A DNA stretch of 64,000 nt from NCBI GenBank assembly GCA_022605955.1, contig JAKCOZ010000303.1, forward strand, positions 124,001-188,000, read 5' to 3'. The notes beneath the pieces were generated by a model. That model saw only the letters and a list, made by a program, of their open reading frames with translations. It did no database searches and was not told where the DNA came from. Of this stretch, positions 51,801-63,955 are shown piece by piece (the stretch's first letter is position 1; each line of letters starts with the position of its first letter). Position numbers and translations under genes: made by a program. The stretch comes from Rallus limicola. Lineage: Eukaryota; Chordata; Aves; Gruiformes; Rallidae.

Positions 51801-54800
51801 ACAGGGTCTGCTTGTGTGTCCTGTTAGGAGGTTTCAGACAAGCTATGCCTTTCATGCCTAGCTTCTTTACTTTGGGAGTTATTGCTGGACGTTTAGCATG
51901 TTTTGAACTGCAGTCTGCTAGGGCCGAGAAAAGCACCGTAGGAGCTTCCAGGCATGTTCCCTCTTTCCAGGCAAAGGAAAAGGCTGAGAGCCAAAGTGAC
52001 AGGGTCTGCTTGTGTGTCCTGTTAGGAGGTTTCAGACAAGCTATGCCTTTCATGCCTAGCTTCTTTACTTTGGGAGTTATTGCTGGACGTTTAGCATGTT
52101 TTGAACTGCAGTCTGCTAGGGCCGAGAAAAGCACCGTAGGAGGTTCCAGGCATGTTCCCTCTTTCCAGGCAAAGGAAAAGGCTGAGAGCCAAAGTGACAG
52201 GGTCAGCTTGTGTGTCCTGTTAGGAGGTTTCAGACAAGCTATGCCTTTCAGTCCTAGCTTCTTTACTTTGGGAGTTATTGCTGGACGTTTAGCATGTTTT
52301 GAACTGCAGTCTGCTAGGGCCAAGAAAAGCACCGTAGGAGGTTCCAGGCATGTTCCCTCTTTCCAGGCAAAGGATAAGGCTGAGAGCCAAAGTGACAGAG
52401 TCTGCTTGTGTGTCCTGTTAGGAGGTTTCAGACAAGCTATGCCTTTCAGTCCTAGCTTCTTTACTTTGGGAGTTATTGCTGGACGTTTAGCATGTTTTGA
52501 ACTGCAGTCTGCTAGGGCCGAGAAAAGCACTTTTATAGGTAGCAGGTATGTTCCTTCTTTCCAGGCAAAGGAAAAGGCTGAGAGCCAAAGTGACAGGGTC
52601 TGCTTGTGTGTCCTGTTAGGAGGTTTCAGACAAGCTATGCCTTTCAGTCCTAGCTTCTTTACTTTGGGAGTTATTGCTGGACGTTTAGCATGTTTTGAAC
52701 TGCAGTCTGCTAGGGCCGAGAAAAGCACCGTAGGAGGTTCCAGGCATGTTCCCTCTTTCCAGGCAAAGGAAAAGGCTGAGAGCCAAAGTGACAGGGTCTG
52801 CTTGTGTGTCCTGTTAGGAGGTTTCAGACAAGCTATGCCTTTCATGCCTAGCTTCTTTACTTTGGGAGTTATTGCTGGACGTTTAGCATGTTTTGAACTG
52901 CAGTCTGCTAGGGCCGAGAAAAGCACCGTAGGAGGTTCCAGGCATGTTCCCTCTTTCCAGGCAAAGGAAAAGGCTGAGAGCCAAAGTGACAGGGTCTGCT
53001 TGTGTGTCCTGTTATAAGGTTTCAGACAAGCTATGCCTTTCATGCCTAGCTTCTTTACTTTGGGAGTTATTGCTGGACGTTTAGCATGTTTTGAACTGCA
53101 GTCTGCTAGGGCCGAGAAAAGCACTGTAGGAGGTTCCAGGCATGTTCCTTCTTTCCAGGCAAAGGAAAAGGCTGAGAGCCAAAGTGACAGGGTCTGCTTG
53201 TGTGTCCTGTTAGGAGGTTTCAGACAAGCTATGCCTTTCATGCCTAGCTTCTTTACTTTGGGAGTTATTGCTGGACGTTTAGCGTGTTTTGAACTGCAGT
53301 CTGCTAGGGCCGAGAAAAGCACTGTAGGAGGTAGCAGGTATGTTCCTTCTTTCCAGGCAAAGGAAAAGGCTGAGAGCCAAAGTGACAGGGTCTGCTTGTG
53401 TGTCCTGTTAGGAGGTTTCAGACAAGCTATGCCTTTCATGCCTAGCTTCTTTACTTTGGGAGTTATTGCTGGACGTTTAGCATGTTTTGAACTGCAGTCT
53501 GCTAGGGCCGAGAAAAGCACCGTAGGAGCTTCCAGGCATGTTCCCTCTTTCCAGGCAAAGGAAAAGGCTGAGAGCCAAAGTGACAGGGTCTGCTTGTGTG
53601 TCCTGTTAGGAGGTTTCAGACAAGCTATGCCTTTCAATCCTAGCTTCTTTACTTTGGGAGTTATTGCTGGACGTTTAGCATGTTTTGAACTGCAGTCTGC
53701 TAGGGCCGAGAAAAGCACCGTAGGAGGTTCCAGGCATGTTCCCTCTTTCCAGGCAAAGGAAAAGGCTGAGAGCCAAAGTGACAGGGTCTGCTTGTGTGTC
53801 CTGTTAGGAGGTTTCAGACAAGCTATGCCTTTCAGTCCTAGCTTCTTTACTTTGGGAGTTATTGCTGGACGTTTAGCATGTTTTGAACTGCAGTCTGCTA
53901 GGGCCGAGAAAAGCACCGTAGGAGGTTCCAGGCATGTTCCCTCTTTCCAGGCAAAGGAAAAGGCTGAGAGCCAAAGTGACAGGGTCTGCTTGTGTGTCCT
54001 GTTAGGAGGTTTCAGACAAGCTATGCCTTTCAGTCCTAGCTTCTTTACTTTGGGAGTTATTGCTGGACGTTTAGCAAGTTTTGAACTGCAGTCTGCTAGG
54101 GCCGATAAAAGCACCGTAGGAGGTTCCAGGCATGTTCCCTCTTTCCAGGCAAAGGAAAAGGCTGAGAGCCAAAGTGACAGGGTCTGCTTGTGTGTCCTGT
54201 TAGGAGGTTTCAGACAAGCTATGCCTTTCATGCCTAGCTTCTTTACTTTGGGAGTTATTGCTGGACGTTTAGCATGTTTTGAACTGCAGTCTGCTAGGGC
54301 CGAGAAAAGCACCGTAGGAGGTTCCAGGCATGTTCCCTCTTTCCAGGCAAAGGAAAAGGCTGAGAGCCAAAGTGACAGGGTCTGCTTGTGTGTCCTGTTA
54401 GGAGGTTTCAGACAAGCTATGCCTTTCAGTCCTAGCTTCTTTACTTTGGGAGTTATTGCTGGACGTTTAGCATGTTTTGAACTGCAGTCTGCTAGGGCCG
54501 AGAAAAGCACCGTAGGAGGTTCCAGGCATGTTCCCTCTTTCCAGGCAAAGGAAAAGGCTGAGAGCCAAAGTGACAGGGTCTGCTTGTGTGTCCTGTTAGG
54601 AGGTTTCAGACAAGCTATGCCTTTCATGCCTAGCTTCTTTACTTTGGGAGTTATTGCTGGACGTTTAGCATGTTTTGAACTGCAGTCTGCTAGGGCCGAG
54701 AAAAGCACCGTAGGAGGTAGCAGGTATGTTCCTTCTTTCCAGGCAAAGGAAAAGGCTGAGAGCCAAAGTGACAGGGTCTGCTTGTGTGTCCTGTTAGGAG

Positions 54801-57767
54801 GTTTCAGACAAGCTATGCCTTTCATGCCTAGCTTCTTTACTTTGGGAGTTATTGCTGGACGTTTAGCATGTTTTGAACTGCAGTCTGCTAGGGCCGAGAA
54901 AAGCACCGTAGGAGGTTCCAGGCATGTTCCCTCTTTCCAGGCAAAGGAAAAGGCTGAGAGCCAAAGTGACAGGGTCTGCTTGTGTGTCCTGTTAGGAGGT
55001 TTCAGACAAGCTATGCCTTTCATGCCTAGCTTCTTTACTTTGGGAGTTATTGCTGGACGTTTAGCATGTTTTGAACTGCAGTCTGCTAGGGCCGAGAAAA
55101 GCACTGTAGGAGGTAGCAGGTATGTTCCTTCTTTCCAGGCAAAGGAAAAGGCTGAGAGCCAAAGTGACAGGGTCTGCTTGTGTGTCCTGTTAGGAGGTTT
55201 CAGACAAGCTATGCCTTTCATGCCTAGCTTCTTTACTTTGGGAGTTATTGCTGGACGTTTAGCATGTTTTGAACTGCAGTCTGCTAGGGCCGAGAAAAGC
55301 ACCGTAGGAGCTTCCAGGCATGTTCCCTCTTTCCAGGCAAAGGAAAAGGCTGAGAGCCAAAGTGACAGGGTCTGCTTGTGTGTCCTGTTAGGAGGTTTCA
55401 GACAAGCTATGCCTTTCAGTCCTAGCTTCTTTACTTTGGGAGTTATTGCTGGACGTTTAGCATGTTTTGAACTGCAGTCTGCTAGGGCCGAGAAAAGCAC
55501 CGTAGGAGGTTCCAGGCATGTTCCCTCTTTCCAGGCAAAGGAAAAGGCTGAGAGCCAAAGTGACAGGGTCTGCTTGTGTGTCCTGTTAGGAGGTTTCAGA
55601 CAAGCTATGCCTTTCAGTCCTAGCTTCTTTACTTTGGGAGTTATTGCTGGACGTTTAGCAAGTTTTGAACTGCAGTCTGCTAGGGCCGAGAAAAGCACCG
55701 TAGGAGGTTCCAGGCATGTTCCCTCTTTCCAGGCAAAGGAAAAGGCTGAGAGCCAAAGTGACAGGGTCAGCTTGTGTGTCCTGTTAGGAGGTTTCAGACA
55801 AGCTATGCCTTTCATGCCTAGCTTCTTTACTTTGGGAGTTATTGCTGGACGTTTAGCATGTTTTGAACTGCAGTCTGCTAGGGCCGAGAAAAGCACCGTA
55901 GGAGGTTCCAGGCATGTTCCCTCTTTCCAGGCAAAGGAAAAGGCTGAGAGCCAAAGTGACAGGGTCTGCTTGTGTGTCCTGTTAGGAGGTTTCAGACAAG
56001 CTATGCCTTTCATGCCTAGCTTCTTTACTTTGGGAGTTATTGCTGGACGTTTAGCATGTTTTGAACTGCAGTCTGCTAGGGCCGAGAAAAGCACCGTAGG
56101 AGGTTCCAGGCATGTTACCTCTTTCCAGGCAAAGGAAAAGGCTGAGAGCCAAAGTGACAGAGTCTGCTTGTGTGTCCTGTTAGGAGGTTTCAGACAAGCT
56201 ATGCCTTTCATGCCTAGCTTCTTTACTTTAGCAGTTATTGCTGGACGTTTAGCATGTTTTGAACTGCAGTCTGCTAGGGCCGAGAAAAGCACTTTTATAG
56301 GTAGCAGGTATGTTCCTTCTTTCCAGGCAAAGGAAAAGGCTGAGAGCCAAAGTGACAGGGTCTGCTTGTGTGTCCTGTTAGGAGGTTTCAGACAAGCTAT
56401 GCCTTTCATGCCTAGCTTCTTTACTTTGGGAGTTATTGCTGGACGTTTAGCATGTTTTGAACTGCAGTCTGCTAGGGCCGAGAAAAGCACCGTAGGAGGT
56501 TCCAGGCATGTTCCCTCTTTCCAGGCAAAGGAAAAGGCTGAGAGCCAAAGTGACAGGGTCTGCTTGTGTGTCCTGTTAGGAGGTTTCAGACAAGCTATGC
56601 CTTTCATGCCTAGCTTCTTTACTTTGGGAGTTATTGCTGGACGTTTAGCATGTTTTGAACTGCAGTCTGCTAGGGCCGAGAAAAGCACCGTAGGAGGTTC
56701 CAGGCATGTTCCCTCTTTCCAGGCAAAGGAAAAGGCTGAGAGCCAAAGTGACAGAGTCTGCTTGTGTGTCCTGTTAGGAGGTTTCAGACAAGCTATGCCT
56801 TTCATGCCTAGCTTCTTTACTTTGGGAGTTATTGCTGGACGTTTAGCATGTTTTGAACTGCAGTCTGCTAGGGCCGAGAAAAGCACTGTAGGAGGTAGCA
56901 GGCATGTTCCCTCTTTCCAGGCAAAGGAAAAGGCTGAGAGCCAAAGTGACAGGGTCTGCTTGTGTGTCCTGTTAGGAGGTTTCAGACAAGCTATGCCTTT
57001 CATGCCTAGCTTCTTTACTTTGGGAGTTATTGCTGGACGTTTAGCATGTTTTGAACTGCAGTCTGCTAGGGCCGAGAAAAGCACCGTAGGAGATTCCAGG
57101 CATGTTCCCTCTTTCCAGGCAAAGGAAAAGGCTGAGAGCCAAAGTGACAGGGTCTGCTTGTGTGTCCTGTTAGGAGGTTTCAGACAAGCTATGCCTTTCA
57201 GTCCTAGCTTCTTTACTTTGGGAGTTACTGCTGGACGTTTAGCATGTTTTGAACTGCAGTCTGCTAGGGCCGAGAAAAGCACCGTAGGAGGTTCCAGGCA
57301 TGTTCCCTCTTTCCATGCAAAGGAAAAGGCTGAGAGCCAAAGTGACAGGGTCTGCTTGTGTGTCCTGTTAGGAGGTTTCAGACAAGCTATGCCTTTCATG
57401 CCTAGCTTCTTTACTTTGGGAGTTATTGCTGGACGTTTAGCAAGTTTTGAACTGCAGTCTGCTAGGGCCGAGAAAAGCACCGTAGGAGGTTCCAGGCATG
57501 TTCCCTCTTTCCAGGCAAAGGAAAAGGCTGAGAGCCAAAGTGACAGGGTCAGCTTGTGTGTCCTGTTAGGAGGTTTCAGACAAGCTATGCCTTTCATGCC
57601 TAGCTTCTTTACTTTGGGAGTTATTGCTGGACGTTTAGCATGTTTTGAACTGCAGTCTGCTAGGGCCGAGAAAAGCACCGTAGGAGGTTCCAGGCATGTT
57701 CCCTCTTTCCAGGCAAAGGAAAAGGCTGAGAGCCAAAGTGACAGGGTCTGCTTGTGTGTCCTGTTAG

Positions 57768-60700
57768 GAGGTTTCAGACAAGCTATGCCTTTCAGTCCTA
57801 GCTTCTTTACTTTGGGAGTTATTGCTGGACGTTTAGCATGTTTTGAACTGCAGTCTGCTAGGGCCGAGAAAAGCACCGTAGGAGGTTCCAGGCATGTTCC
57901 CTCTTTCCAGGCAAAGGAAAAGGCTGAGAGCCAAAGTGACAGGGTCAGCTTGTATGTCCTGTTAGGAGGTTTCAGACAAGCTATGCCTTTCATGCCTAGC
58001 TTCTTTACTTTGGGAGTTATTGCTGGACGTTTAGCATGTTTTGAACTGCAGTCTGCTAGGGCCGAGAAAAGCACCGTAGGAGGTTCCAGGCATGTTCCCT
58101 CTTTCCAGGCAAAGGAAAAGGCTGAGAGCCAAAGTGACAGGGTCAGATTGTGTGTCATGTTAGGAGGTTTCAGACAAGCTATGCCTTTCAGTCCTAGCTT
58201 CTTTACTTTGGGAGTTATTGCTGGACGTTTAGCATGTTTTGAACTGCAGTCTGCTAGGGCCGAGAAAAGCACCGTAGGAGGTTCCAGGCATGTTCCCTCT
58301 TTCCAGGCAAAGGAAAAGGCTGAGAGCCAAAGTGACAGAGTCTGCTTGTGTGTCCTGTTAGGAGGTTTCAGACAAGCTATGCCTTTCATGCCTAGCTTCT
58401 TTACTTTAGCAGTTATTGCTGGACGTTTAGCATGTTTTGAACTGCAGTCTGCTAGGGCCGAGAAAAGAACTTTTATAGGTAGCAGGTATGTTCCTTCTTT
58501 CCAGGCAAAGGAAAAGGCTGAGAGCCAAAGTGACAGGGTCTGCTTGTGTGTCCTGTTAGGAGGTTTCAGACAAGCTATGCCTTTCATGCCTAGCTTCTTT
58601 ACTTTGGGAGTTATTGCTGGACGTTTAGCATGTTTTGAACTGCAGTCTGCTAGGGCCGAGAAAAGCACCGTAGGAGGTTCCAGGCATGTTCCCTCTTTCC
58701 AGGCAAAGGAAAAGGCTGAGAGCCAAAGTGACAGGGTCTGCTTGTGTGTCCTGTTAGGAGGTTTCAGACAAGCTATGCCTTTCATGCCTAGCTTCTTTAC
58801 TTTGGGAGTTATTGCTGGACGTTTAGCATGTTTTGAACTGCAGTCTGCTAGGGCCGAGAAAAGCACCGTAGGAGGTTCCAGGCATGTTCCCTCTTTCCAG
58901 GCAAAGGAAAAGGCTGAGAGCCAAAGTGACAGGGTCTGCTTGTGTGTCCTGTTATAAGGTTTCAGACAAGCTATGCCTTTCATGCCTAGCTTCTTTACTT
59001 TGGGAGTTATTGCTGGACGTTTAGCATGTTTTGAACTGCAGTCTGCTAGGGCCGAGAAAAGCACTGTAGGAGGTAGCAGGTATGTTCCTTCTTTCCAGGC
59101 AAAGGAAAAGGCTGAGAGCCAAAGTGACAGGGTCTGCTTGTGTGTCCTGTTAGGAGGTTTCAGACAAGCTATGCCTTTCATGCCTAGCTTCTTTACTTTG
59201 GGAGTTATTGCTGGACGTTTAGCGTGTTTTGAACTGCAGTCTGCTAGGGCCGAGAAAAGCACTGTAGGCGGTAGCAGGTATGTTCCTTCTTTCCAGGCAA
59301 AGGAAAAGGCTGAGAGCCAAAGTGACAGGGTCTGCTTGTGTGTCCTGTTAGGAGGTTTCAGACAAGCTATGCCTTTCATGCCTAGCTTCTTTACTTTGGG
59401 AGTTATTGCTGGACGTTTAGCATGTTTTGAACTGCAGTCTGCTAGGGCCGAGAAAAGCACCGTAGGAGGTTCCAGGCATGTTCCTTCTTTCCAGGCAAAG
59501 GAAAAGGCTGAGAGCCAAAGTGACAGGGTCTGCTTGTGTGTCCTGTTAGGAGGTTTCAGACAAGCTATGCCTTTCATGCCTAGCTTCTTTACTTTGGGAG
59601 TTATTGCTGGACGTTTAGCATGTTTTGAACTGCAGTCTGCTAGGGCCGAGAAAAGCACCGTAGGAGGTTCCAGGCATGTTCCCTCTTTCCAGGCAAAGGA
59701 AAAGGCTGAGAGCCAAAGTGACAGGGTCTGCTTGTGTGTCCTGTTAGGAGGTTTCAGACAAGCTATGCCTTTCATGCCTAGCTTCTTTACTTTGGGAGTT
59801 ATTGCTGGACGTTTAGCATGTTTTGAACTGCAGTCTGCTAGGGCCGAGAAAAGCACCGTAGGAGCTTCCAGGCATGTTCCCTCTTTCCAGGCAAAGGAAA
59901 AGGCTGAGAGCCAAAGTGACAGGGTCTGCTTGTGTGTCCAGTTAGGAGGTTTCAGACAAGCTATGCCTTTCAGTCCTAGCTTCTTTACTTTGGGAGTTAT
60001 TGCTGGACGTTTAGCATGTTTTGAACTGCAGTCTGCTAGGGCCGAGAAAAGCACTGTAGGAGGTTCCAGGCATGTTCCCTCTTTCCAGGCAAAGGAAAAG
60101 GCTGAGAGCCAAAGTGACAGGGTCTGCTTGTGTGTCCTGTTAGGAGGTTTCAGACAAGCTATGCCTTTCATGCCTAGCTTCTTTACTTTGGGAGTTATTG
60201 CTGGACGTTTAGCATGTTTTGAACTGCAGTCTGCTAGGGCCGAGAAAAGCACCGTAGGAGGTTCCAGGCATGTTCCCTCTTTCCAGGCAAAGGAAAAGGC
60301 TGAGAGCCAAAGTGACAGGGTCTGCTTGTGTGTCCTGTTATAAGATTTCAGACAAGCTATGCCTTTCATGCCTAGCTTCTTTACTTTGGGAGTTATTGCT
60401 GGACGTTTAGCATGTTTTGAACTGCAGTCTGCTAGGGCCGAGAAAAGCACTGTAGGAGGTAGCAGGTATGTTCCTTCTTTCCAGGCAAAGGAAAAGGCTG
60501 AGAGCCAAAGTGACAGGGTCTGCTTGTGTGTCCTGTTAGGAGGTTTCAGACAAGCTATGCCTTTCATGCCTAGCTTCTTTACTTTGGGAGTTATTGCTGG
60601 ACGTTTAGCATGTTTTGAACTGCAGTCTGCTAGGGCCGAGAAAAGCACCGTAGGAGGTTCCAGGCATGTTCCCTCTTTCCAGGCAAAGGAAAAGGCTGAG

Positions 60701-61898
60701 AGCCAAAGTGACAGGGTCTGCTTGTGTGTCCTGTTAGGAGGTTTCAGACAAGCTATGCCTTTCATGCCTAGCTTCTTTACTTTGGGAGTTATTGCTGGAC
60801 GTTTAGCATGTTTTGAACTGCAGTCTGCTAGGGCCGAGAAAAGCACCGTAGGAGGTTCCAGGCATGTTCCCTCTTTCCAGGCAAAGGAAAAGGCTGAGAG
60901 CCAAAGTGACAGGGTCTGCTTGTGTGTCCTGTTATAAGGTTTCAGACAAGCTATGCCTTTCATGCCTAGCTTCTTTACTTTGGGAGTTATTGCTGGACGT
61001 TTAGCATGTTTTGAACTGCAGTCTGCTAGGGCCGAGAAAAGCACTGTAGGAGGTAGCAGGTATGTTCCTTCTTTCCAGGCAAAGGAAAAGGCTGAGAGCC
61101 AAAGTGACAGGGTCTGCTTGTGTGTCCTGTTAGGAGGTTTCAGACAAGCTATGCCTTTCATGCCTAGCTTCTTTACTTTGGGAGTTATTGCTGGACGTTT
61201 AGCATGTTTTGAACTGCAGTCTGCTAGGGCCGAGAAAAGCACCGTAGGAGGTTCCAGGCATGTTCCCTCTTTCCAGGCAAAGGAAAAGGCTGAGAGCCAA
61301 AGTGACAGGGTCTGCTTGTGTGTCCTGTTAGGAGGTTTCAGACAAGCTATGCCTTTCAGTCCTAGCTTCTTTACTTTGGGAGTTATTGCTGGACGTTTAG
61401 CATGTTTTGAACTGCAGTCTGCTAGGGCCGAGAAAAGCACTGTAGGAGGTAGCAGGTATGTTCCTTCTTTCCAGGCAAAGGAAAAGGCTGAGAGCCAAAG
61501 TGACAGGGTCTGCTTGTGTGTCCTGTTAGGAGGTTTCAGACAAGCTATGCCTTTCATGCCTAGCTTCTTTACTTTGGGAGTTATTGCTGGACGTTTAGCA
61601 TGTTTTGAACTGCAGTCTGCTAGGGCCGAGAAAAGCACCGTAGGAGCTTCCAGGCATGTTCCCTCTTTCCAGGCAAAGGAAAAGGCTGAGAGCCAAAGTG
61701 ACAGGGTCTGCTTGTGTGTCCTGTTAGGAGGTTTCAGACAAGCTATGCCTTTCAGTCCTAGCTTCTTTACTTTGGGAGTTATTGCTGGACGTTTAGCATG
61801 TTTTGAACTGCAGTCTGCTAGGGCCGAGAAAAGCACCGTAGGAGGTTCCAGGCATGTTCCCTCTTTCCATGCAAAGGAAAAGGCTGAGAGCCAAAGTG
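57768..61898 (+). repeat. 66-monomer-distant duplication, right copy
   Basis: The counterpart of the segment beginning near 44700. Markers fall exactly 13,068 bp later: GTGTGTCATG near 58153-58160, A57+TTTATA at 58469, TA148 stops ending at 58957, 60343 and 60937, TATAAGATTT near 60341, TGTTCCTTCT at 59479. Differences private to this copy: GTATGTCC near 57954, TCAGATTG near 58147, TAGGCGG near 59269 and GTCCAGTT near 59940. This is far closer than two arbitrary monomers, so the duplication is recent or recently converted. Confidence 0.87.
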
Positions 61899-61975
61899 AC
61901 AGGGTCTGCTTGTGTGTCCTGTTAGGAGGTTTCAGACAAGCTATGCCTTTCAGTCCTAGCTTCTTTACTTTGGGA

Positions 61976-62371
61976 GTTATTGCTGGACGTTTAGCAAGTT
62001 TTGAACTGCAGTCTGCTAGGGCCGAGAAAAGCACCGTAGGAGGTTCCAGGCATGTTCCCTCTTTCCAGGCAAAGGAAAAGGCTGAGAGCCAAAGTGACAG
62101 GGTCTGCTTGTGTGTCCTGTTAGGAGGTTTCAGACAAGCTATGCCTTTCAGTCCTAGCTTCTTTACTTTGGGAGTTATTGCTGGACGTTTAGCAAGTTTT
62201 GAACTGCAGTCTGCTAGGGCCGAGAAAAGCACCGTAGGAGGTTCCAGGCATGTTCCCTCTTTCCAGGCAAAGGAAAAGGCTGAGAGCCAAAGTGACAGGG
62301 TCAGCTTGTGTGTCCTGTTAGGAGGTTTCAGACAAGCTATGCCTTTCAGTCCTAGCTTCTTTACTTTGGGA
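61976..62371 (+). repeat. Tandem duplication of a single A22 monomer
   Basis: Two successive monomers both carry A22 (61997 and 62195), the only such pair in the window. In the related region near 48929 there is just one. This extra unit changes the long-range offset from 66 to 67 monomers: the marker GGGGCTGCTCG ends near 49240 and again 13,266 bp later near 62506. It is a clear case of one-monomer gain. Confidence 0.85.
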
Positions 62372-63955
62372 GTTATTGCTGGACGTTTAGCATGTTTTGA
62401 ACTGCAGTCTGCTAGGGCCGAGAAAAGCACTTTTATAGGTAGCAGGTATGTTCCTTCTTTCCAGGCAAAGGAAAAGGCTGAGAGCCAAAGTGACAGGGGC
62501 TGCTCGTGTGTCCTGTTAGGAGGTTTCAGACAAGCTATGCCTTTCATGCCTAGCTTCTTTACTTTGGGAGTTATTGCTGGACGTTTAGCATGTTTTGAAC
62601 TGCAGTCTGCTAGGGCCGAGAAAAGCACCGTAGGAGGTTCCAGGCATGTTCCCTCTTTCCAGGCAAAGGAAAAGGCTGAGAGCCAAAGTGACAGGGTCTG
62701 CTTGTGTGTCCTGTTAGGAGGTTTCAGACAAGCTATGCCTTTCATGCCTAGCTTCTTTACTTTGGGAGTTATTGCTGGACGTTTAGCATGTTTTGAACTG
62801 CAGTCTGCTAGGGCCGAGAAAAGCACCGTAGGAGGTTCCAGGCATGTTCCCTCTTTCCAGGCAAAGGAAAAGGCTGAGAGCCAAAGTGACAGGGTCTGCT
62901 TGTGTGTCCTGTTAGGAGGTTTCAGACAAGCTATGCCTTTCATGCCTAGCTTCTTTACTTTGGGAGTTATTGCTGGACGTTTAGCATGTTTTGAACTGCA
63001 GTCTGCTAGGGCCGAGAAAAGCACCGTAGGAGGTTCCAGGCATGTTCCCTCTTTCCAGGCAAAGGAAAAGGCTGAGAGCCAAAGTGACAGGGTCTGCTTG
63101 TGTGTCCTGTTAGGAGGTTTCAGACAAGCTATGCCTTTCAGTCCTAGCTTCTTTACTTTGGGAGTTATTGCTGGACGTTTAGCATGTTTTGAACTGCAGT
63201 CTGCTAGGGCCGAGAAAAGCACCGTAGGAGGTTCCAGGCATGTTCCCTCTTTCCAGGCAAAGGAAAAGGCTGAGAGCCAAAGTGACAGAGTCTGCTTGTG
63301 TGTCCTGTTAGGAGGTTTCAGACAAGCTATGCCTTTCAGTCCTAGCTTCTTTACTTTGGGAGTTATTGCTGGACGTTTAGCATGTTTTGAACTGCAGTCT
63401 GCTAGGGCCGAGAAAAGCACCGTAGGAGGTTCCAGGCATGTTCCCTCTTTCCAGGCAAAGGAAAAGGCTGAGAGCCAAAGTGACAGGGTCTGCTTGTGTG
63501 TCCTGTTAGGAGGTTTCAGACAAGCTATGCCTTTCATGCCTAGCTTCTTTACTTTGGGAGTTATTGCTGGACGTTTAGCATGTTTTGAACTGCAATCTGC
63601 TAGGGCCGAGAAAAGCACCGTAGGAGGTTCCAGGCATGTTCCCTCTTTCCAGGCAAAGGAAAAGGCTGAGAGCCAAAGTGACAGGGTCTGCTTGTGTGTC
63701 CTGTTAGGAGGTTTCAGACAAGCTATGCCTTTCATGCCTAGCTTCTTTACTTTGGGAGTTATTGCTGGACGTTTAGCATGTTTTGAACTGCAGTCTGCTA
63801 GGGCCGAGAAAAGCACTGTAGGAGGTAGCAGGTATGTTCCTTCTTTCCAGGCAAAGGAAAAGGCTGAGAGCCAAAGTGACAGGGTCTGCTTGTGTGTCCT
63901 GTTAGGAGGTTTCAGACAAGCTATGCCTTTCATGCCTAGCTTCTTTACTTTGGGA

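Larger units (their letters stand above)
8662..60937 (+). repeat. TA148-type monomers (22 copies, CTGTTATAAG)
   Basis: GG at monomer positions 148-149 is replaced by TA, turning GTTAGGAGG into GTTATAAGG. The TAA ends at 8664, 10050, 11634, 13218, 16188, 16980, 21930, 25693, 27079, 28267, 29653, 31435, 33811, 35197, 38167, 45889, 47275, 47869, 53017, 58957, 60343 and 60937. Three (16188, 47275, 60343) also have GATTT instead of GGTTT next to it. The next monomer is usually the Y-haplotype. Spacing is always a whole number of monomers: 7, 8, 8, 15, 4, 25, 19, 7, 6, 7, 9, 12, 7, 15, 39, 7, 3, 26, 30, 7, 3. None occurs before 8.6 kb. Confidence 0.94.
10587..61870 (+). repeat. T93-type monomers (CCATGCAAAG, 12 copies)
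   Basis: G93 is T. Positions: 10587, 13557, 17913, 22665, 23259, 40486, 41674, 44446, 48802, 50980, 57316, 61870. In ten of twelve cases the next monomer is A22, exactly 127 bases on; the exceptions follow 22665 and 40486. A related but distinct CCATGGAAAG occurs near 4845, also followed by A22. The class is absent from domain B. Confidence 0.92.
22..62195 (+). repeat. A22-type monomers (GCAAGTTTTG, 22 copies)
   Basis: T22 is A. Positions: 22, 4972, 10714, 13684, 18040, 19426, 23386, 26753, 27941, 29327, 31109, 33485, 34871, 41801, 44573, 48929, 51107, 54077, 55661, 57443, 61997, 62195. In domains A and C the class usually sits right after a T93 monomer and often carries A130; in domain B it is joined to T51 and follows A94. 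The same variant thus marks two different higher-order families. Confidence 0.92.
256..62440 (+). repeat. TTTATA-type monomers (18 copies)
   Basis: At monomer positions 61-66 GTAGGA is replaced by TTTATA on the Y-haplotype background, giving CTTTTATAGGTAG. The A of the ACTTTT start lies at 256, 5206, 10948, 13918, 16294, 18274, 19660, 21442, 23620, 25205, 37679, 42827, 45401, 49163, 52529, 56291, 58469 and 62429. Nine copies follow an A22 monomer; seven follow AC195/197. Four (37679, 42827, 45401, 58469) also carry A57. None occurs between 25.3 and 37.6 kb. It is the most divergent monomer class and the best tag for the higher-order structure. Confidence 0.93.

Noticed and set aside
133..63933. 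Very long open frames on both strands as giant repeat-protein genes
   Set aside because: They share the 198-bp period exactly, run on both strands through the same DNA, have no unique N- or C-terminal sequence, and start and stop wherever single variants fall. A stop-creating allele has spread to 22 monomers in the plus frame. I did not annotate any of them as coding.
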